Numbered from the stretch's first letter, positions 24,373 to 33,758 are shown. The stretch is 64,000 nt of DNA from an uncultured Acetatifactor sp. (GCA_910584435.1 CAJUAP010000004.1:39866-103865), one strand, 5' to 3'. Numbers and translations are program-made. The notes: generated by a model from the sequence alone, not told the origin.

Positions 24373-25269
24373 CTAAACTTTTATTTTTTTCAGAAATTTA
24401 CGAATTTCCTTATCAAAAAACAGCTTACACCCGTTCCATACCAAAACCCATATGGCAATATGTCCGGCCGCATCCGCTTCCCCCTGTAAAACTGCCTGCT
24501 CAAAATCAGGCACCACCCAAATGTTCATCCCCTGAAAAGCAGATACCATACAGTATGCCCCATAGAAATAACCTGTTGTATCCGGAGATCCTGTGCCAAA
24601 TACAACATTTACTTTTATGCGCCTTGGCCGGATGTGCTTCAAAACTTTTCCGATTCTGAACAGAACATACCTGAATAGCAGTTTTGTCTCTTCCTCCTTC
24701 AAAAGTTCCATGTAATAGGATATATTTTCCCAAATCTTTTTTATTTTATCATATATCCTGCAAATTGTGTACTTCAACTTATGAAATTTAAGAAAAATAG
24801 TATTGTTATTTGTTTCTGTTCCGTCTGAGCTTCTGCCGTCTTTTTCCGTCCTGCTCGCCCTTTTGCCGTCTGTCTGCTTATCGCTTGCTCCTTTGTCATC
24901 ATTTTCTGCACTTTCTGCCGCAGCTGCATCGGCGGAAATTGTGTCATGTGCCTTCTTTTCTTCTGTTCCATGGTCTTCCGGTTCCGCCTCCGGTGCAGCG
25001 CCTCCCGGAATGGCTGCATCAAACAGTGTAAAGCATACTGCCTTGACGGTCAGATGCCTCCCTTCCGGATAGCTGTATCTTACCCGCAAGAGGCCGAAAA
25101 GCCATTTGGCTTTTGCTGCACATCGGATCCCCCCCTCATCTTTTTTGCCGTAGAAGCGATATGTTACAGGGAAGAAAAGCACCAGAAGCACAAATGTCAG
25201 CAATACAGCCAGCAGTATCAAAAGGATAATACCCAATACGGCCAAAACCTGTAACATGATATCTAACAT
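24373..25269 (-). CDS. DUF2953 domain membrane protein (YtfI-like)
   Basis: A 298-residue protein with one strongly hydrophobic N-terminal helix (about residues 6-33), then FYGKKDEGGIRCAAKAKWLFGLLRVRYSYP split by loops, a low-complexity acidic/Lys linker (about 95-155) and a C-terminal domain with HIRPRRIKVNVVFGTGSPDTTGY, the best conserved DUF2953 segment. Function is unknown; the family is almost always beside gerW and restricted to spore-formers. AAAGGAG precedes the ATG. It overlaps the preceding 107-residue gene by seven bases. Confidence 0.8.
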   Translation of the reverse strand: MLDIMLQVLAVLGIILLILLAVLLTFVLLVLFFPVTYRFYGKKDEGGIRCAAKAKWLFGLLRVRYSYPEGRHLTVKAVCFTLFDAAIPGGAAPEAEPEDHGTEEKKAHDTISADAAAAESAENDDKGASDKQTDGKRASRTEKDGRSSDGTETNNNTIFLKFHKLKYTICRIYDKIKKIWENISYYMELLKEEETKLLFRYVLFRIGKVLKHIRPRRIKVNVVFGTGSPDTTGYFYGAYCMVSAFQGMNIWVVPDFEQAVLQGEADAAGHIAIWVLVWNGCKLFFDKEIRKFLKKIKV

Positions 25270-25586
25270 CGCAGATACTCCTTTAATTCACAGTCTCCCC
25301 TGACGCGCAGACAATCCCCAACCATTTCCGTCACTAAAGCCACCGCCTCCTGCCAATCATCTGCTATTCCCACAATATAGGGCGGATTCTTCTGATAATA
25401 TCTCCACGAAAGCTGTTTTGCATCATAAATCTCCAACTGATCAGAGGGATTACGGGAAATGGATATCAGGAATACACCGGAAAAAAGGGGCTTGTTTTCC
25501 AGATTTTTCTTTATTTTATCCAATTTCTTCCTTTTGATGCCTTCCCCCAGATATAATTCAGGACGGTAATTCAGTCTTATGGCCAT
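25263..25586 (-). CDS. Conserved hypothetical protein (107 aa)
   Basis: A 107-residue soluble protein with no recognised domain. It begins MAIRLNYRPELYLGEGIKR, has a central strand FSGVFLISISRNPSDQLEIYDAKQLSWRYY broken by turns, and ends with a helix rich in Val/Glu and a C-terminal Cys. AAAGGGA precedes the ATG. It overlaps the DUF2953 gene by seven bases, so it is probably translationally coupled to it and belongs to the same gerW transcript. No function is proposed. Confidence 0.65.
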   Translation of the reverse strand: MAIRLNYRPELYLGEGIKRKKLDKIKKNLENKPLFSGVFLISISRNPSDQLEIYDAKQLSWRYYQKNPPYIVGIADDWQEAVALVTEMVGDCLRVRGDCELKEYLRC

Positions 25587-25673
25587 TGGTGAATCCCTTT
25601 ACTGTGATTGTAAGTTCATTTCCTATTGGTTGTATGCATGCTTCATTTATATAGTAAATTACAGTCGAAAATA

Positions 25674-26126
25674 TTAGTAATATTTTCGGCTGCCCCATAA
25701 ATGATTTCTTTTCAGCTCCTGATATTCGTCATACGCTCTTTCCAGAATCTGCTTTTCATTCGCAAATTTCAATAAATGATATGCTTCATGATACTTGTAA
25801 AAGCCTGAATCCACAAAATATTCCTCCTTTTGCGGTGTGCTGTAATAACTGTCCGCCATCATCAGATACCAGTGTACTTCCTTCTCCACAACATCCTCAG
25901 GAATGTTAAAAGTATACTCACTTTTACCGATGTACTTAATAATGGTAGCCTTCGCTCCCGATTCCTCCAGCACCTCGCGCAAAGCAGTGTCCTTATACTC
26001 TTCTCCCTGCTCCACTGTGCCTTTGGGCAGAACCCATCCATCATACTTATTTTTATAATTCTTGTACAACAGAAGTACTTTTCCACGGAAAATTACCACA
26101 CCACCACAGCTTGTCGCCTCTAACAT
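25674..26126 (-). CDS. Nudix hydrolase
   Basis: A 150-residue Nudix protein. The Nudix box is complete: GTVEQGEEYKDTALREVLEESGAK fits G-x5-E-x7-R-E-x-x-E-E-x-G in sub-stretches GTVEQGEE and REVLEESGA. It starts ATSCGGVVIFRGKVLLLY and has WVLPKGTV before the box, the common arrangement of MutT/Ap4A-type enzymes. The substrate is not deducible. The start has CGGAGG seven bases upstream. An inverted repeat CGAAAATATT / AATATTTTCG overlaps the 3' end and may end transcription. Confidence 0.9.
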   Translation of the reverse strand: MLEATSCGGVVIFRGKVLLLYKNYKNKYDGWVLPKGTVEQGEEYKDTALREVLEESGAKATIIKYIGKSEYTFNIPEDVVEKEVHWYLMMADSYYSTPQKEEYFVDSGFYKYHEAYHLLKFANEKQILERAYDEYQELKRNHLWGSRKYY

Positions 26127-26246
26127 TACAATTCCTCCGTTACTATGTCGCCTGATTGGTGTGTTGCATGAAACACCTCGCGGTGGTCAATTGTCCATCT
26201 TGCATAATAAAAACAGTATAGTCCAAACTTCCCCGAAGTGCAAGTC

Positions 26247-28025
26247 CTATTTTTTCTGCTTGAAGTATGCATCAAAAATTCTCCTGGCAACAGGGACGGC
26301 ATAATCCCCTCCGCTCCCGGCGCCCTCTACAATAATCGTGACACAGATTTCAGGGTTGTCCACCGGTGCAAATCCGGTAAACCATGCATGGCTATCCCCA
26401 TTATCATTGTATTCGGCAGATCCTGTTTTCCCTGCAGCGCTGTACTCACGTCCTGAAAGATTCGCCGCCGTCCCTTTCTCCACAACTGCCGTCATCAGCT
26501 CCTTTAAAACTGCAGATTCACTTTCACTGAGCAGACGGCCATAACTGACCGGCTGAAAAGCTTTCACAATATTCCCCGCATCATTCTCCACATGATCAAT
26601 GACATAAGGCTTCATCAATATTCCGCCATTTGCAATAGCACTTGTAATCATATTCAGATGAATCGGCGTAATCTGTGTCCTGCCCTGTCCTATGGATGTC
26701 TGCATCATATCTGCCGCCGACATGTCTTCCGACACCGCAGTGCTGCTCTTGCTGTATGTCAAAGTCAGCGGAAGCGGCTCGTTAAATAATAAGCCTTTCA
26801 AAGTATCAGCAAATTTCCCCCGGTCCAAACCCATCCCGATATTGGCAAAGGAAGAATTGCATGATTTTGCAAAAGAGCGTTCAAAATCAACCGTTCCATG
26901 ATTTGTCCCATGATAACAATTGATACGATTGCTTCCTGACTTGTAGTAGCCTGCACACTGGAAAGAGTAATTCTGATAGGCATCCGGATTCTGCCTGATA
27001 TATTCCAGGGCTGTTATCATCTTAAAAGTAGACCCCGGAGGATACAGTCCCTGACTGGCTCTGTTTAAAAGTATGGTACTGTCTTCATCCTCAATGAGAG
27101 AATCCCATATTTCCGCAATTTGATTGGGATCAAAATTGGGATGGGACACCATTGCAAGTAACTTTCCTGTGGAAACCTCTGTCACCACAATCGCTCCCTT
27201 ATAAATATCCAGCTGGGAATCCGCCACCTGCTGCAGCTGTACATCCAGTGTGGTGTAAACCGAATCCCCCGGATTCTTGACGCCTGCCACATCATTGGCG
27301 GCTTTATTGCTCAGTGAAGTATTGGTATTAATCAGATAATAATTGGCAAGCGCTTCCACACCCATCCTTCCCTTTGTGGAATATCCTACAATATGCGAAA
27401 ATAACTCGGCATAAGGGTACACCCTTGTCTCGTTCTGCTCTTCATCCACCAGGGTCTCAGCCAGAACCTCGCCATTGCGGTCAAGAATAGCGCCCCGATA
27501 GTTCCGTGAAAGCAGGATTTCCTGTCTGGAATTATAGCTGTTATTGATCATCTCCTGCTCGCTGGTAGCGGTAAAATACCCCAGATACCCAATCATTACC
27601 ATAAATAATGCCGCAAAAAAACCCCCTGTCAGAAATATCTCACGCTGGTTTGCCGCTCTGTATTTCTTACCCTTATTTTTCTTATCTGTATTTCTTTTAT
27701 CTGCATTTCTTTTATCTGCATTTGCATTTCTTTTATCCGTATTTTTTTTATTTGTATTTACCTTATCTGCATTTATCTTATCTGTATTTACATTATTGCG
27801 TTTTTCAGGACTTCTCCGGTCTGTCTCTTGTCCCTTTCCGGCTTCCTCAGACTCCCTTCCTTTTTGTGTATCCCTTATCTTTGCAGACGCCTTTTGCCCC
27901 TTACTCTCATCTTCCGTCTGTGCTTTTTTTGACTCTGAAGGTTCCTTCTCCATCTGCGCTTTCCTTGATTTTAACGGCTCCTTTTCCGTCTGCTTCTCCT
28001 GCCCCTTTTTCTTTTCTCCCGACAT
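26247..28025 (-). CDS. Class B penicillin-binding protein (FtsI/PbpA-type transpeptidase)
   Basis: A 592-residue transpeptidase. Residues 1-125 are a long charged, low-complexity cytoplasmic tail with Asn-Thr/Ala-Asp-Lys repeats. One membrane helix follows (IFLTGGFFAALFMVMIGYLG), then a dimerisation-type segment (RGAILDRNGEVLAET) and the transpeptidase domain with SxxK in PPGSTFKM, the SxN motif in KSCNSSF and KTGSAEY. It cross-links peptidoglycan outside the membrane. The ATG has AAAGGAG seven bases upstream. It overlaps the preceding SEDS gene by 119 bases, so the glycosyltransferase and transpeptidase are coupled. Which of elongation, division or spore wall it serves is not clear. Confidence 0.88.
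   Translation of the reverse strand: MSGEKKKGQEKQTEKEPLKSRKAQMEKEPSESKKAQTEDESKGQKASAKIRDTQKGRESEEAGKGQETDRRSPEKRNNVNTDKINADKVNTNKKNTDKRNANADKRNADKRNTDKKNKGKKYRAANQREIFLTGGFFAALFMVMIGYLGYFTATSEQEMINNSYNSRQEILLSRNYRGAILDRNGEVLAETLVDEEQNETRVYPYAELFSHIVGYSTKGRMGVEALANYYLINTNTSLSNKAANDVAGVKNPGDSVYTTLDVQLQQVADSQLDIYKGAIVVTEVSTGKLLAMVSHPNFDPNQIAEIWDSLIEDEDSTILLNRASQGLYPPGSTFKMITALEYIRQNPDAYQNYSFQCAGYYKSGSNRINCYHGTNHGTVDFERSFAKSCNSSFANIGMGLDRGKFADTLKGLLFNEPLPLTLTYSKSSTAVSEDMSAADMMQTSIGQGRTQITPIHLNMITSAIANGGILMKPYVIDHVENDAGNIVKAFQPVSYGRLLSESESAVLKELMTAVVEKGTAANLSGREYSAAGKTGSAEYNDNGDSHAWFTGFAPVDNPEICVTIIVEGAGSGGDYAVPVARRIFDAYFKQKK
27670..27800 (-). repeat. 15-bp minisatellite coding the PBP cytoplasmic tail
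   Basis: A T-rich tandem array on the plus strand (unit close to ATTTCTTTTATCTGC) encodes repeated five-residue units of the type N-x-D-K-x in the PBP tail, for example NTDKI, NADKV, NTDKR and NADKR. It is imperfect and lies just before the membrane helix. Confidence 0.7.
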
Positions 28026-29346
28026 GATACTTCTCCTTTTCCTGCTGTAGCCTGATATAGATTCCCTGAATCAGGAAAAACATGATCATTGTTACCATTG
28101 CGGAACTGCCTCCATAACTGATAAAAGGCAATGTTACTCCGGTCAGGGGAATGAACTTAATACCGCCGCCAACGGTCAAAAATATCTGGAAAATATACAT
28201 AATTCCGATTCCGTAGACCACCATCTGATAAAACCTGTCCTTAATCTGCCCTGCTATTTTCATCATATTAAAGAAACAGACAAGCATCAGCAGCACGAGA
28301 CATATTCCGAAAATCACTCCCAGTTCTTCGCACACCGAAGAAAATACAAAGTCCTGCTCCACCAGAGGAATTGCCACAGGATTGCCCTGTAACAGCCCCA
28401 TTCCAAACCAGCTGCCGCTGCCAATGGCAAACAGGGACTGGGTGATGGCATAGCCTTTAGAATCAATATAATCCCAGGGCATCTGCCATGCAAGCACACG
28501 TGTACGGACATGCGCAAACAGCTGGTATGCCACCCATGCGGCACCGCTGCCGCCCACGGCACCGGCCAGCAGATACAGATAATTTCTTGTGGCAGCAAAT
28601 ACCACGAATACATAGCCGACAAAAAAAATCAAGGCACTTCCCAAATCCTTAGACAATACCAGAATAATCACATAGGTTCCTGCAATAACCGCCGTCAGCG
28701 CCACCCGCCAGAAATCCACCTTTTCCCACAGCGCAGCAGCCAGGAAGAAAATGAAAACGATCTTGGCAAATTCCGAAGGCTGGAATGTAAAGCTGCCAAA
28801 AGCAAAATGCATGGTGAAACTGAGCTTTGATCCATGCGTGACTTCTCCCAGGATAAGTACGATTCCAAGCAGTACAATCCCGACACCGCCATAAAACCAG
28901 ACCAGCTTGCGCCAGAAACGGAATCTGTACAATATCCAGGGAATCAGCAGAGAGACCGCCAATGAGGCCAGCACAATAATATATTGCCGGATAGCTCTGT
29001 TGAAGGAAAGCCTGGAAACGATACAGAGCCCCACCCCAAGCATCATACACATATTATTCAGCAAGAGCCTGTTGCTCTGCTCATATATGGCAGGCACTAT
29101 CACTGCTGCCGCCAGCAGAAACACCTGGACAAACACATAGAAAAATAAATATTCCAAGTCCCTGCTTACAACCCATAAATCCGCAAACATAAGAAGCTGT
29201 ATGGCAAACATCAAAATGTTCTGCAGAACATATAATATCCTTTTCTTTTCCAGCTTATCCAGCAGACATACGAAACTGCACAAGGTGTATCCTGCCATCA
29301 GCGCTGCAATGACATATCTGGAAATCTCCGTAATATATTCCTTCAT
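27907..29346 (-). CDS. SEDS family glycosyltransferase (FtsW/RodA/SpoVE type)
   Basis: A 479-residue polytopic membrane protein. Conserved SEDS segments are FTFQPSEFAKIVFIFFLA, LSKDLGSALIFFVGYVF (with the catalytic-type Asp), VEQDFVFSSVCEELG and GVTLPFISYGGSSAM. There are about two more N-terminal hydrophobic helices than in the shortest members. SEDS proteins polymerise lipid II and act with a class B PBP; the PBP gene follows and overlaps by 119 bases. The ATG at 29346 has AAAGGAAAG upstream; the open frame is longer but that part looks non-coding. The last 45 residues are charged, low complexity and lie inside the overlap. Confidence 0.9.
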   Translation of the reverse strand: MKEYITEISRYVIAALMAGYTLCSFVCLLDKLEKKRILYVLQNILMFAIQLLMFADLWVVSRDLEYLFFYVFVQVFLLAAAVIVPAIYEQSNRLLLNNMCMMLGVGLCIVSRLSFNRAIRQYIIVLASLAVSLLIPWILYRFRFWRKLVWFYGGVGIVLLGIVLILGEVTHGSKLSFTMHFAFGSFTFQPSEFAKIVFIFFLAAALWEKVDFWRVALTAVIAGTYVIILVLSKDLGSALIFFVGYVFVVFAATRNYLYLLAGAVGGSGAAWVAYQLFAHVRTRVLAWQMPWDYIDSKGYAITQSLFAIGSGSWFGMGLLQGNPVAIPLVEQDFVFSSVCEELGVIFGICLVLLMLVCFFNMMKIAGQIKDRFYQMVVYGIGIMYIFQIFLTVGGGIKFIPLTGVTLPFISYGGSSAMVTMIMFFLIQGIYIRLQQEKEKYHVGRKEKGAGEADGKGAVKIKESADGEGTFRVKKSTDGR

Positions 29347-29404
29347 GAAATCTTTCCTTTGTTTTATCCGAAATCCTGGAATGCTCCCCTTCCATTGAGT
29401 GCTC

Positions 29405-31651
29405 TTATTCCACCACACGCTTTTCATGGCCGGTAGTCGCCTTATGCTTCCACCGGGGCAGAGGTGCTCCGCCGATAAAGGCATCCAGAACCTGCTCTGT
29501 TTCCTCTGCGGATTCCAGTGTAAAATCCATGCGCAGATCCACACCTCCCTTCCATTTAGATATCTCCGAATATAAGGAAAAAGGCACACTGTTGTATATC
29601 ACATTCATACAATGGAGACAATTTACCTTCACCGGAAATTCCATGCGGTACCTGTCTTTCAGTATCCCGTATTCTTCTCTTCTGCCACACATTCCCATTG
29701 TCTGATACAGACAATTTGCCGTTATCATCATAGGTATTCTGCTGTAAACAATTTTCTCGCAGGGCAGTCCAAGCGCATGCAGAAGACTCCGCTGCTCAGA
29801 AGCCCTCAATTCATACGGCAGACAATACCCTTCTGCCAGCGCACTGATTTCCTGTCCGGCAGATGTATTCCACACATATACCCCTGCATCCACCCTGCAG
29901 GGCAATGTATTTCCCTTCTGGCGAACAAATCCCAATCCATCCATGGAACGTGCCAGAAAGCCATGAAAAATACTGCTCTTCCTCACTTTATCATATAGCG
30001 CTTCCAAATAGTTCCTATCAGACTCTCTGATAATATATGGCAGGACAGCATATAAGACACAGCCGGCCGGCAGCTTATGACACAGGGAATTTACCGCACC
30101 CTCTTCCTGAACAATCAAATCCCCGTCTACATAAATGCGTATTCCTTTCTGTTTCCCACTGCAGCCGCTCGCCGCCAGCCATTGCAGAACTGTTTCCAGC
30201 TGCCGCTTCGTGCAGATAGAAATCACCCAGTCCGTTCCCTTTCCGGCATTCCCGTCTGCCCTCACAGGCTCTGCTGCCACCTTTTCCCCGGGAACAAGCC
30301 CTTTCCTGCGGCCATACCCCCGCATTACCAATATCTGTTCTTCCAATCCGGCCACTGCCATCCTGCGCAGTTCATTGAGCTGTTTCAAGGAATAGAAGAC
30401 ATTCTCATCTGCGGAAATACTGATTTCATCCACACAAAAAGCGCTGTGTCCCAGCCTGGTCAGCTGCTTTCGTATGTTGTCCTCCGTAACAGGCTGCCTC
30501 TGGGCCTGTTCCACCAGTCCTCCAATTCTCCTGGCCTGAATCCCTTCCCATTGCATGGCAAGCTCCGCCGGCTGTCCAACCCGGAATACCGCAGTCATTC
30601 TGACCGGAAGCTTCCGCCTATGGTCTATGTATTTCTTACGGATATCCTCTAATAGCTTCTCATCGCTTCCTCTGTAAGAAGGGCTCTTCATTGTAACCAT
30701 TTCACGGCCATTGCGTCTGAAATAATACCCGTCCTGCACATCGCTCCTGATATAGAGAGAATGGAGGATTGCCCGGTCCTTGTCCGCAATCTCATAAGCT
30801 TCTGCCGCTTCTTCCGCACTCATCTCCTGCCGCAGTTCATAGTATTTATCAATATAACGCCGGTAAACAGATGTCACCCCTGCCGCATATTCCGGTTTCT
30901 TCATGCGCCCTTCTATTTTAAAGGAATCAATGCCCGCTTCCATGAGCTGCGGAATATGTTCAATAGTGCACAAATCCTTTAAACTCAAAGGATAACATTC
31001 CTCACATTTTACACTGCCTGCCATGGCAGTATAACTGAGTCTGCATGGCTGGGCGCAGCGCCCTCTGTTGCCGCTTCTGCCCCCTAACATACTGCTGAAC
31101 AGGCATTGGCCGGAATAGCTGTAACACATGGCGCCATGAATAAAAGTCTCGATTTCTACCCCTGACTGCTGCTTCATTGCCACAAGCTCTCTTAAGCTTA
31201 ACTCCCTGGCCGGCACGATGCGGCATGCCCCCATCTCCTTTAAAAGGGCGCTTCCATAGCCGCTGCATATTGTCATCTGTGTACTCACATGCAGCTTCCA
31301 TCCCGGAAAATGCTCCCTGATAAAGCGAAAGACACCCAAATCCTGTACAATCACCGCATCCATACCTGCTTCATAAAAAGGCGCAAGATACCCATACAGT
31401 TCATTCAGCTCACATTCTTTTAACAATGTGTTCACTGTAAGATACAGCTTCCGCCCCATAAGATGTCCGTAATCAATGCACTCCAGAAGAGCTTCCGTAG
31501 TAAAGTTCTCCGCATATGCTCTTGCTCCAAACCTGTCACCGGCCAGATAAACCGCATCCGCCCCCGCATGAACTGCCCCATAGAAGCCGTCCACACTCCC
31601 TGCAGGAGCCAATAGTTCCACTTTCTTTATCCCGTTTTCCATAAAACTCAT
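29405..31651 (-). CDS. U32 family peptidase-like protein (long form with DUF3656)
   Basis: A 748-residue U32 protein. It begins ELLAPAGSVDGFYGAVHAGADAVYLAGD and has the U32 signature ETFIHGAMCYSYSGQC followed by the Cys-rich SGNRGRCAQPCR. The C-terminal part beyond about residue 400 is the extension seen in long members, with further conserved Cys near the end. U32 proteins were first called collagenases, but bacterial relatives take part in RNA or tRNA hydroxylation and need an iron-sulfur cluster. This one is of the RlhA-like group by size and signature. A GGGGAG precedes the ATG. It overlaps a possible 23-residue frame by four bases (ATGA). Confidence 0.85.
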   Translation of the reverse strand: MSFMENGIKKVELLAPAGSVDGFYGAVHAGADAVYLAGDRFGARAYAENFTTEALLECIDYGHLMGRKLYLTVNTLLKECELNELYGYLAPFYEAGMDAVIVQDLGVFRFIREHFPGWKLHVSTQMTICSGYGSALLKEMGACRIVPARELSLRELVAMKQQSGVEIETFIHGAMCYSYSGQCLFSSMLGGRSGNRGRCAQPCRLSYTAMAGSVKCEECYPLSLKDLCTIEHIPQLMEAGIDSFKIEGRMKKPEYAAGVTSVYRRYIDKYYELRQEMSAEEAAEAYEIADKDRAILHSLYIRSDVQDGYYFRRNGREMVTMKSPSYRGSDEKLLEDIRKKYIDHRRKLPVRMTAVFRVGQPAELAMQWEGIQARRIGGLVEQAQRQPVTEDNIRKQLTRLGHSAFCVDEISISADENVFYSLKQLNELRRMAVAGLEEQILVMRGYGRRKGLVPGEKVAAEPVRADGNAGKGTDWVISICTKRQLETVLQWLAASGCSGKQKGIRIYVDGDLIVQEEGAVNSLCHKLPAGCVLYAVLPYIIRESDRNYLEALYDKVRKSSIFHGFLARSMDGLGFVRQKGNTLPCRVDAGVYVWNTSAGQEISALAEGYCLPYELRASEQRSLLHALGLPCEKIVYSRIPMMITANCLYQTMGMCGRREEYGILKDRYRMEFPVKVNCLHCMNVIYNSVPFSLYSEISKWKGGVDLRMDFTLESAEETEQVLDAFIGGAPLPRWKHKATTGHEKRVVE

Positions 31652-31719
31652 GATAGTTCCACTCCCCTGCCTGTATTTGGAGGCGACATCCCTTCACAAT
31701 CGAGCAGGAAAGATTCCAT
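31648..31719 (-). CDS. Possible 23-residue upstream frame ending in the U32 start codon
   Basis: MESFLLDCEGMSPPNTGRG-VELS ends with TGA overlapping the U32 ATG (ATGA). A weak GGTGGG lies before its ATG. It may simply couple translation or be chance; no conservation could be tested. Confidence 0.2.
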   Translation of the reverse strand: MESFLLDCEGMSPPNTGRGVELS

Positions 31720-31774
31720 CTGCCCACCGCGCGGTCCGCATCAACAGCAGCCCCCGTATGCGGACTTACACATA

Positions 31775-31799
31775 GAAAAGCTGCCCCTTACGGACAGCT
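31775..31799 (-). terminator. Terminator overlapping the zapA stop codon
   Basis: On the minus strand AGCTGTCC / GGGGCAGCT with a GTAA loop (one G-T pair), followed by TTTTCT. It would end zapA transcription before the U32 gene. Confidence 0.6.
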
Positions 31800-32196
31800 A
31801 TGACTGAACCTTATCCTGTTTCTTCCTTGATGCCGGTTCCGGCCGGTTCTGCGTCTGCTGCAGCGCTTTTACCTGTTCTTCAGAGCTTTCCAGTTTAATC
31901 TGCGCTGAAATCAACTCATGTTTTAGATCATACAGTTCCTGATCCTTCGCCTGCAGCTCATCCTCTAACTCAGAAATCTGTTTCTTGGCCTTAAAGTAGT
32001 CATCGGCAATGTTTAACTGAAGCAGAGTGTTCTGCACATCCACGGGCTGTCTGCGGAATCCGTCAAGCTTGTTGTATTCATTCATCTTATTGTTGATATA
32101 GGATGCAACCTTCTGTAAATATTCTTCACTTTCATAGCCGCTCAGAGTATACACCTTACCGCCTATGATCACTTCCGTATCTGTCTTAGAAGCCAT
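31798..32196 (-). CDS. zapA: Cell division protein ZapA
   Basis: A 132-residue ZapA. The N-terminal domain reads TEVIIGGKVYTLSGYESEEYLQKVASYIN in pieces that match the family (IGGKxYTL, YLQKVA), then a long coiled coil to about residue 120 and a short basic tail. ZapA cross-links FtsZ filaments at the division site. The start has GAGGGGTGAGG upstream. The family often sits next to murE and the U32 peptidase gene, as here. The dispersed palindrome lies between it and murE. Confidence 0.9.
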   Translation of the reverse strand: MASKTDTEVIIGGKVYTLSGYESEEYLQKVASYINNKMNEYNKLDGFRRQPVDVQNTLLQLNIADDYFKAKKQISELEDELQAKDQELYDLKHELISAQIKLESSEEQVKALQQTQNRPEPASRKKQDKVQS

Positions 32197-32232
32197 TGTG
32201 CCTCACCCCTCTTGTATATTAATGCCTTTTTG

Positions 32233-32262
32233 TAACAGTTCAGACAGGTCACTGAACTATTA
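32233..32262. repeat. Dispersed palindrome TAACAGTTCA-N10-TGAACTATTA
   Basis: TAACAGTTCA (32233-32242), spacer GACAGGTCAC, TGAACTATTA (32253-32262). It fills most of the gap between murE and zapA. It matches the copies at 13450 and 60830 in arm sequence and spacer length. Confidence 0.75.
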
Positions 32263-32270
32263 CGCCTTTT

Positions 32271-33758
32271 TCACTTCTCAGCCTGTCTGCCCTGTGCCAT
32301 GCCGACATACTTTGCCACGATCTCTTCCTCGGAAAAATGATATTTCACACCCTTTATTTCCTGATATTCCTCGTGGCCTTTTCCAATCAGTGCCACAATA
32401 TCACCGTCGGCACAATTGTCAATCAGATATTTTATGGCTTCTTCCCGGTCTGTGATAACCTGATAGGCGCCTCCATATACCTTAAGCCCTTCCATAATGT
32501 CCTGGTTGATCTGCTCCATAGGTTCATCTCTGGGATTATCCATTGTGATAATGGTCAAATCAGCATATTTTCCCGCAATCCGTCCCATATCCAGCCGCCG
32601 CTGCCTGGGCCGGTTGCCGCCGCCGCCGAATAAGCAGATCAGACGTTTGGGCCGGTAATCTCTCAAAGTCTGCAGCAGACATTCCATACTCAAGGCATTA
32701 TGGGCATAGTCAATGAGGAATGTGGTGTACTCCGATACTCCCCGCAATACCTGCATTCTGCCCTTTACCTTAACTTCCTTTAACCCTGAGATAATACCGG
32801 AAGGCGCCACACCTGCCAATGCAGTCATGGCAATAGCCACCAGTGCATCCTCTACATTAAATCTGCCGGGCATATTCAGAACAACTTCTCCCTGCATTCT
32901 GCCCGATACTTGAAACCTGGCTCCCAGCAGTCCCGGTTCCCATAGATTCTGAATCTCGGTTCCCATAAAATCCGCTTCCCGGCTTATGGATACCGTTGTC
33001 CGTTTCTGTGCATACTCCGTTGCTTCACGCCAACGCGGATCATCTATATTGACCACCGTTTCTTTGGTCTGCAGAAACAGAAGCTTTTTGCAGGCCAGAT
33101 ACTCTTCAAAATTCTCATGCTCCCCCTTTCCTATGTGATCGGGGGAAATATTGAGAAATGCACCGTAAGCAAAGGTAATTCCCTCGGTACGCTTCTGCTT
33201 TAACGCCTGGGAGGATACCTCCATAACCACATATTCACAGCCTTCCCTGAGCATCTCCGCAAACAGAGCATGTAATTCATAGGCTTCCGGTGTGGTGGGT
33301 GTGTTCTTGTCAAATTCTAATTTTCTATCGCCGATATAAGCGCCTAAGGTTCCTATCATACCGGTCTTATGTCCGGCTTCCTCCAATATCTTCCTTATCA
33401 TGACCGCAGTGGTGGTCTTTCCCTTCGTCCCCGTAAGCCCCATCACTGTCATCTGCCTTGCAGGATAATGAAACCATGCTGCAGAAATATGTGCAAGGGC
33501 GGATCTCGTGTCCGGCACAAGTATCACGGCCGCCTCCACCGGAAACGCAGGTTCCTCTTCCACAACAACCGCCGCTGCACCTTTTTCTATGGCATTAGAA
33601 ATAAAGGTATGACCGTCTGACTGAAATCCCCTCACACACACAAACAAGGCTCCCTGTACTACTTTTCTGGAATCATATGCCACGGATGTAATTTCTGTCA
33701 GTTCATCTCCTGTACAAGATATTATTTCTATGTCAGCAAGTAATTCCTTCAACTTCAT
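32271..33758 (-). CDS. murE: UDP-N-acetylmuramoyl-tripeptide synthetase (meso-DAP adding)
   Basis: A 495-residue MurE that adds the third amino acid to UDP-MurNAc-L-Ala-D-Glu in the cytoplasm. The Walker motif is VMGLTGTKGKTTTAVM; NTPTTPEAYELH, VMEVSSQALKQKR and FLNISPDHIG are family segments. The amino-acid specificity loop reads MDNPRDEP, and the Arg of DNPR is the hallmark of meso-diaminopimelate-adding enzymes. This agrees with dapF next door. The ATG at 33758 has CAAGGAG upstream and is nine codons inside the open frame. It overlaps the dapF coding region by 26 bases. Confidence 0.95.
   Translation of the reverse strand: MKLKELLADIEIISCTGDELTEITSVAYDSRKVVQGALFVCVRGFQSDGHTFISNAIEKGAAAVVVEEEPAFPVEAAVILVPDTRSALAHISAAWFHYPARQMTVMGLTGTKGKTTTAVMIRKILEEAGHKTGMIGTLGAYIGDRKLEFDKNTPTTPEAYELHALFAEMLREGCEYVVMEVSSQALKQKRTEGITFAYGAFLNISPDHIGKGEHENFEEYLACKKLLFLQTKETVVNIDDPRWREATEYAQKRTTVSISREADFMGTEIQNLWEPGLLGARFQVSGRMQGEVVLNMPGRFNVEDALVAIAMTALAGVAPSGIISGLKEVKVKGRMQVLRGVSEYTTFLIDYAHNALSMECLLQTLRDYRPKRLICLFGGGGNRPRQRRLDMGRIAGKYADLTIITMDNPRDEPMEQINQDIMEGLKVYGGAYQVITDREEAIKYLIDNCADGDIVALIGKGHEEYQEIKGVKYHFSEEEIVAKYVGMAQGRQAEK

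Noticed and set aside
27544..28050. Plus-strand 168-codon Leu/Phe-rich frame
   Set aside because: It is antisense to the low-complexity PBP tail; its composition is a by-product of Lys/Asn codons.
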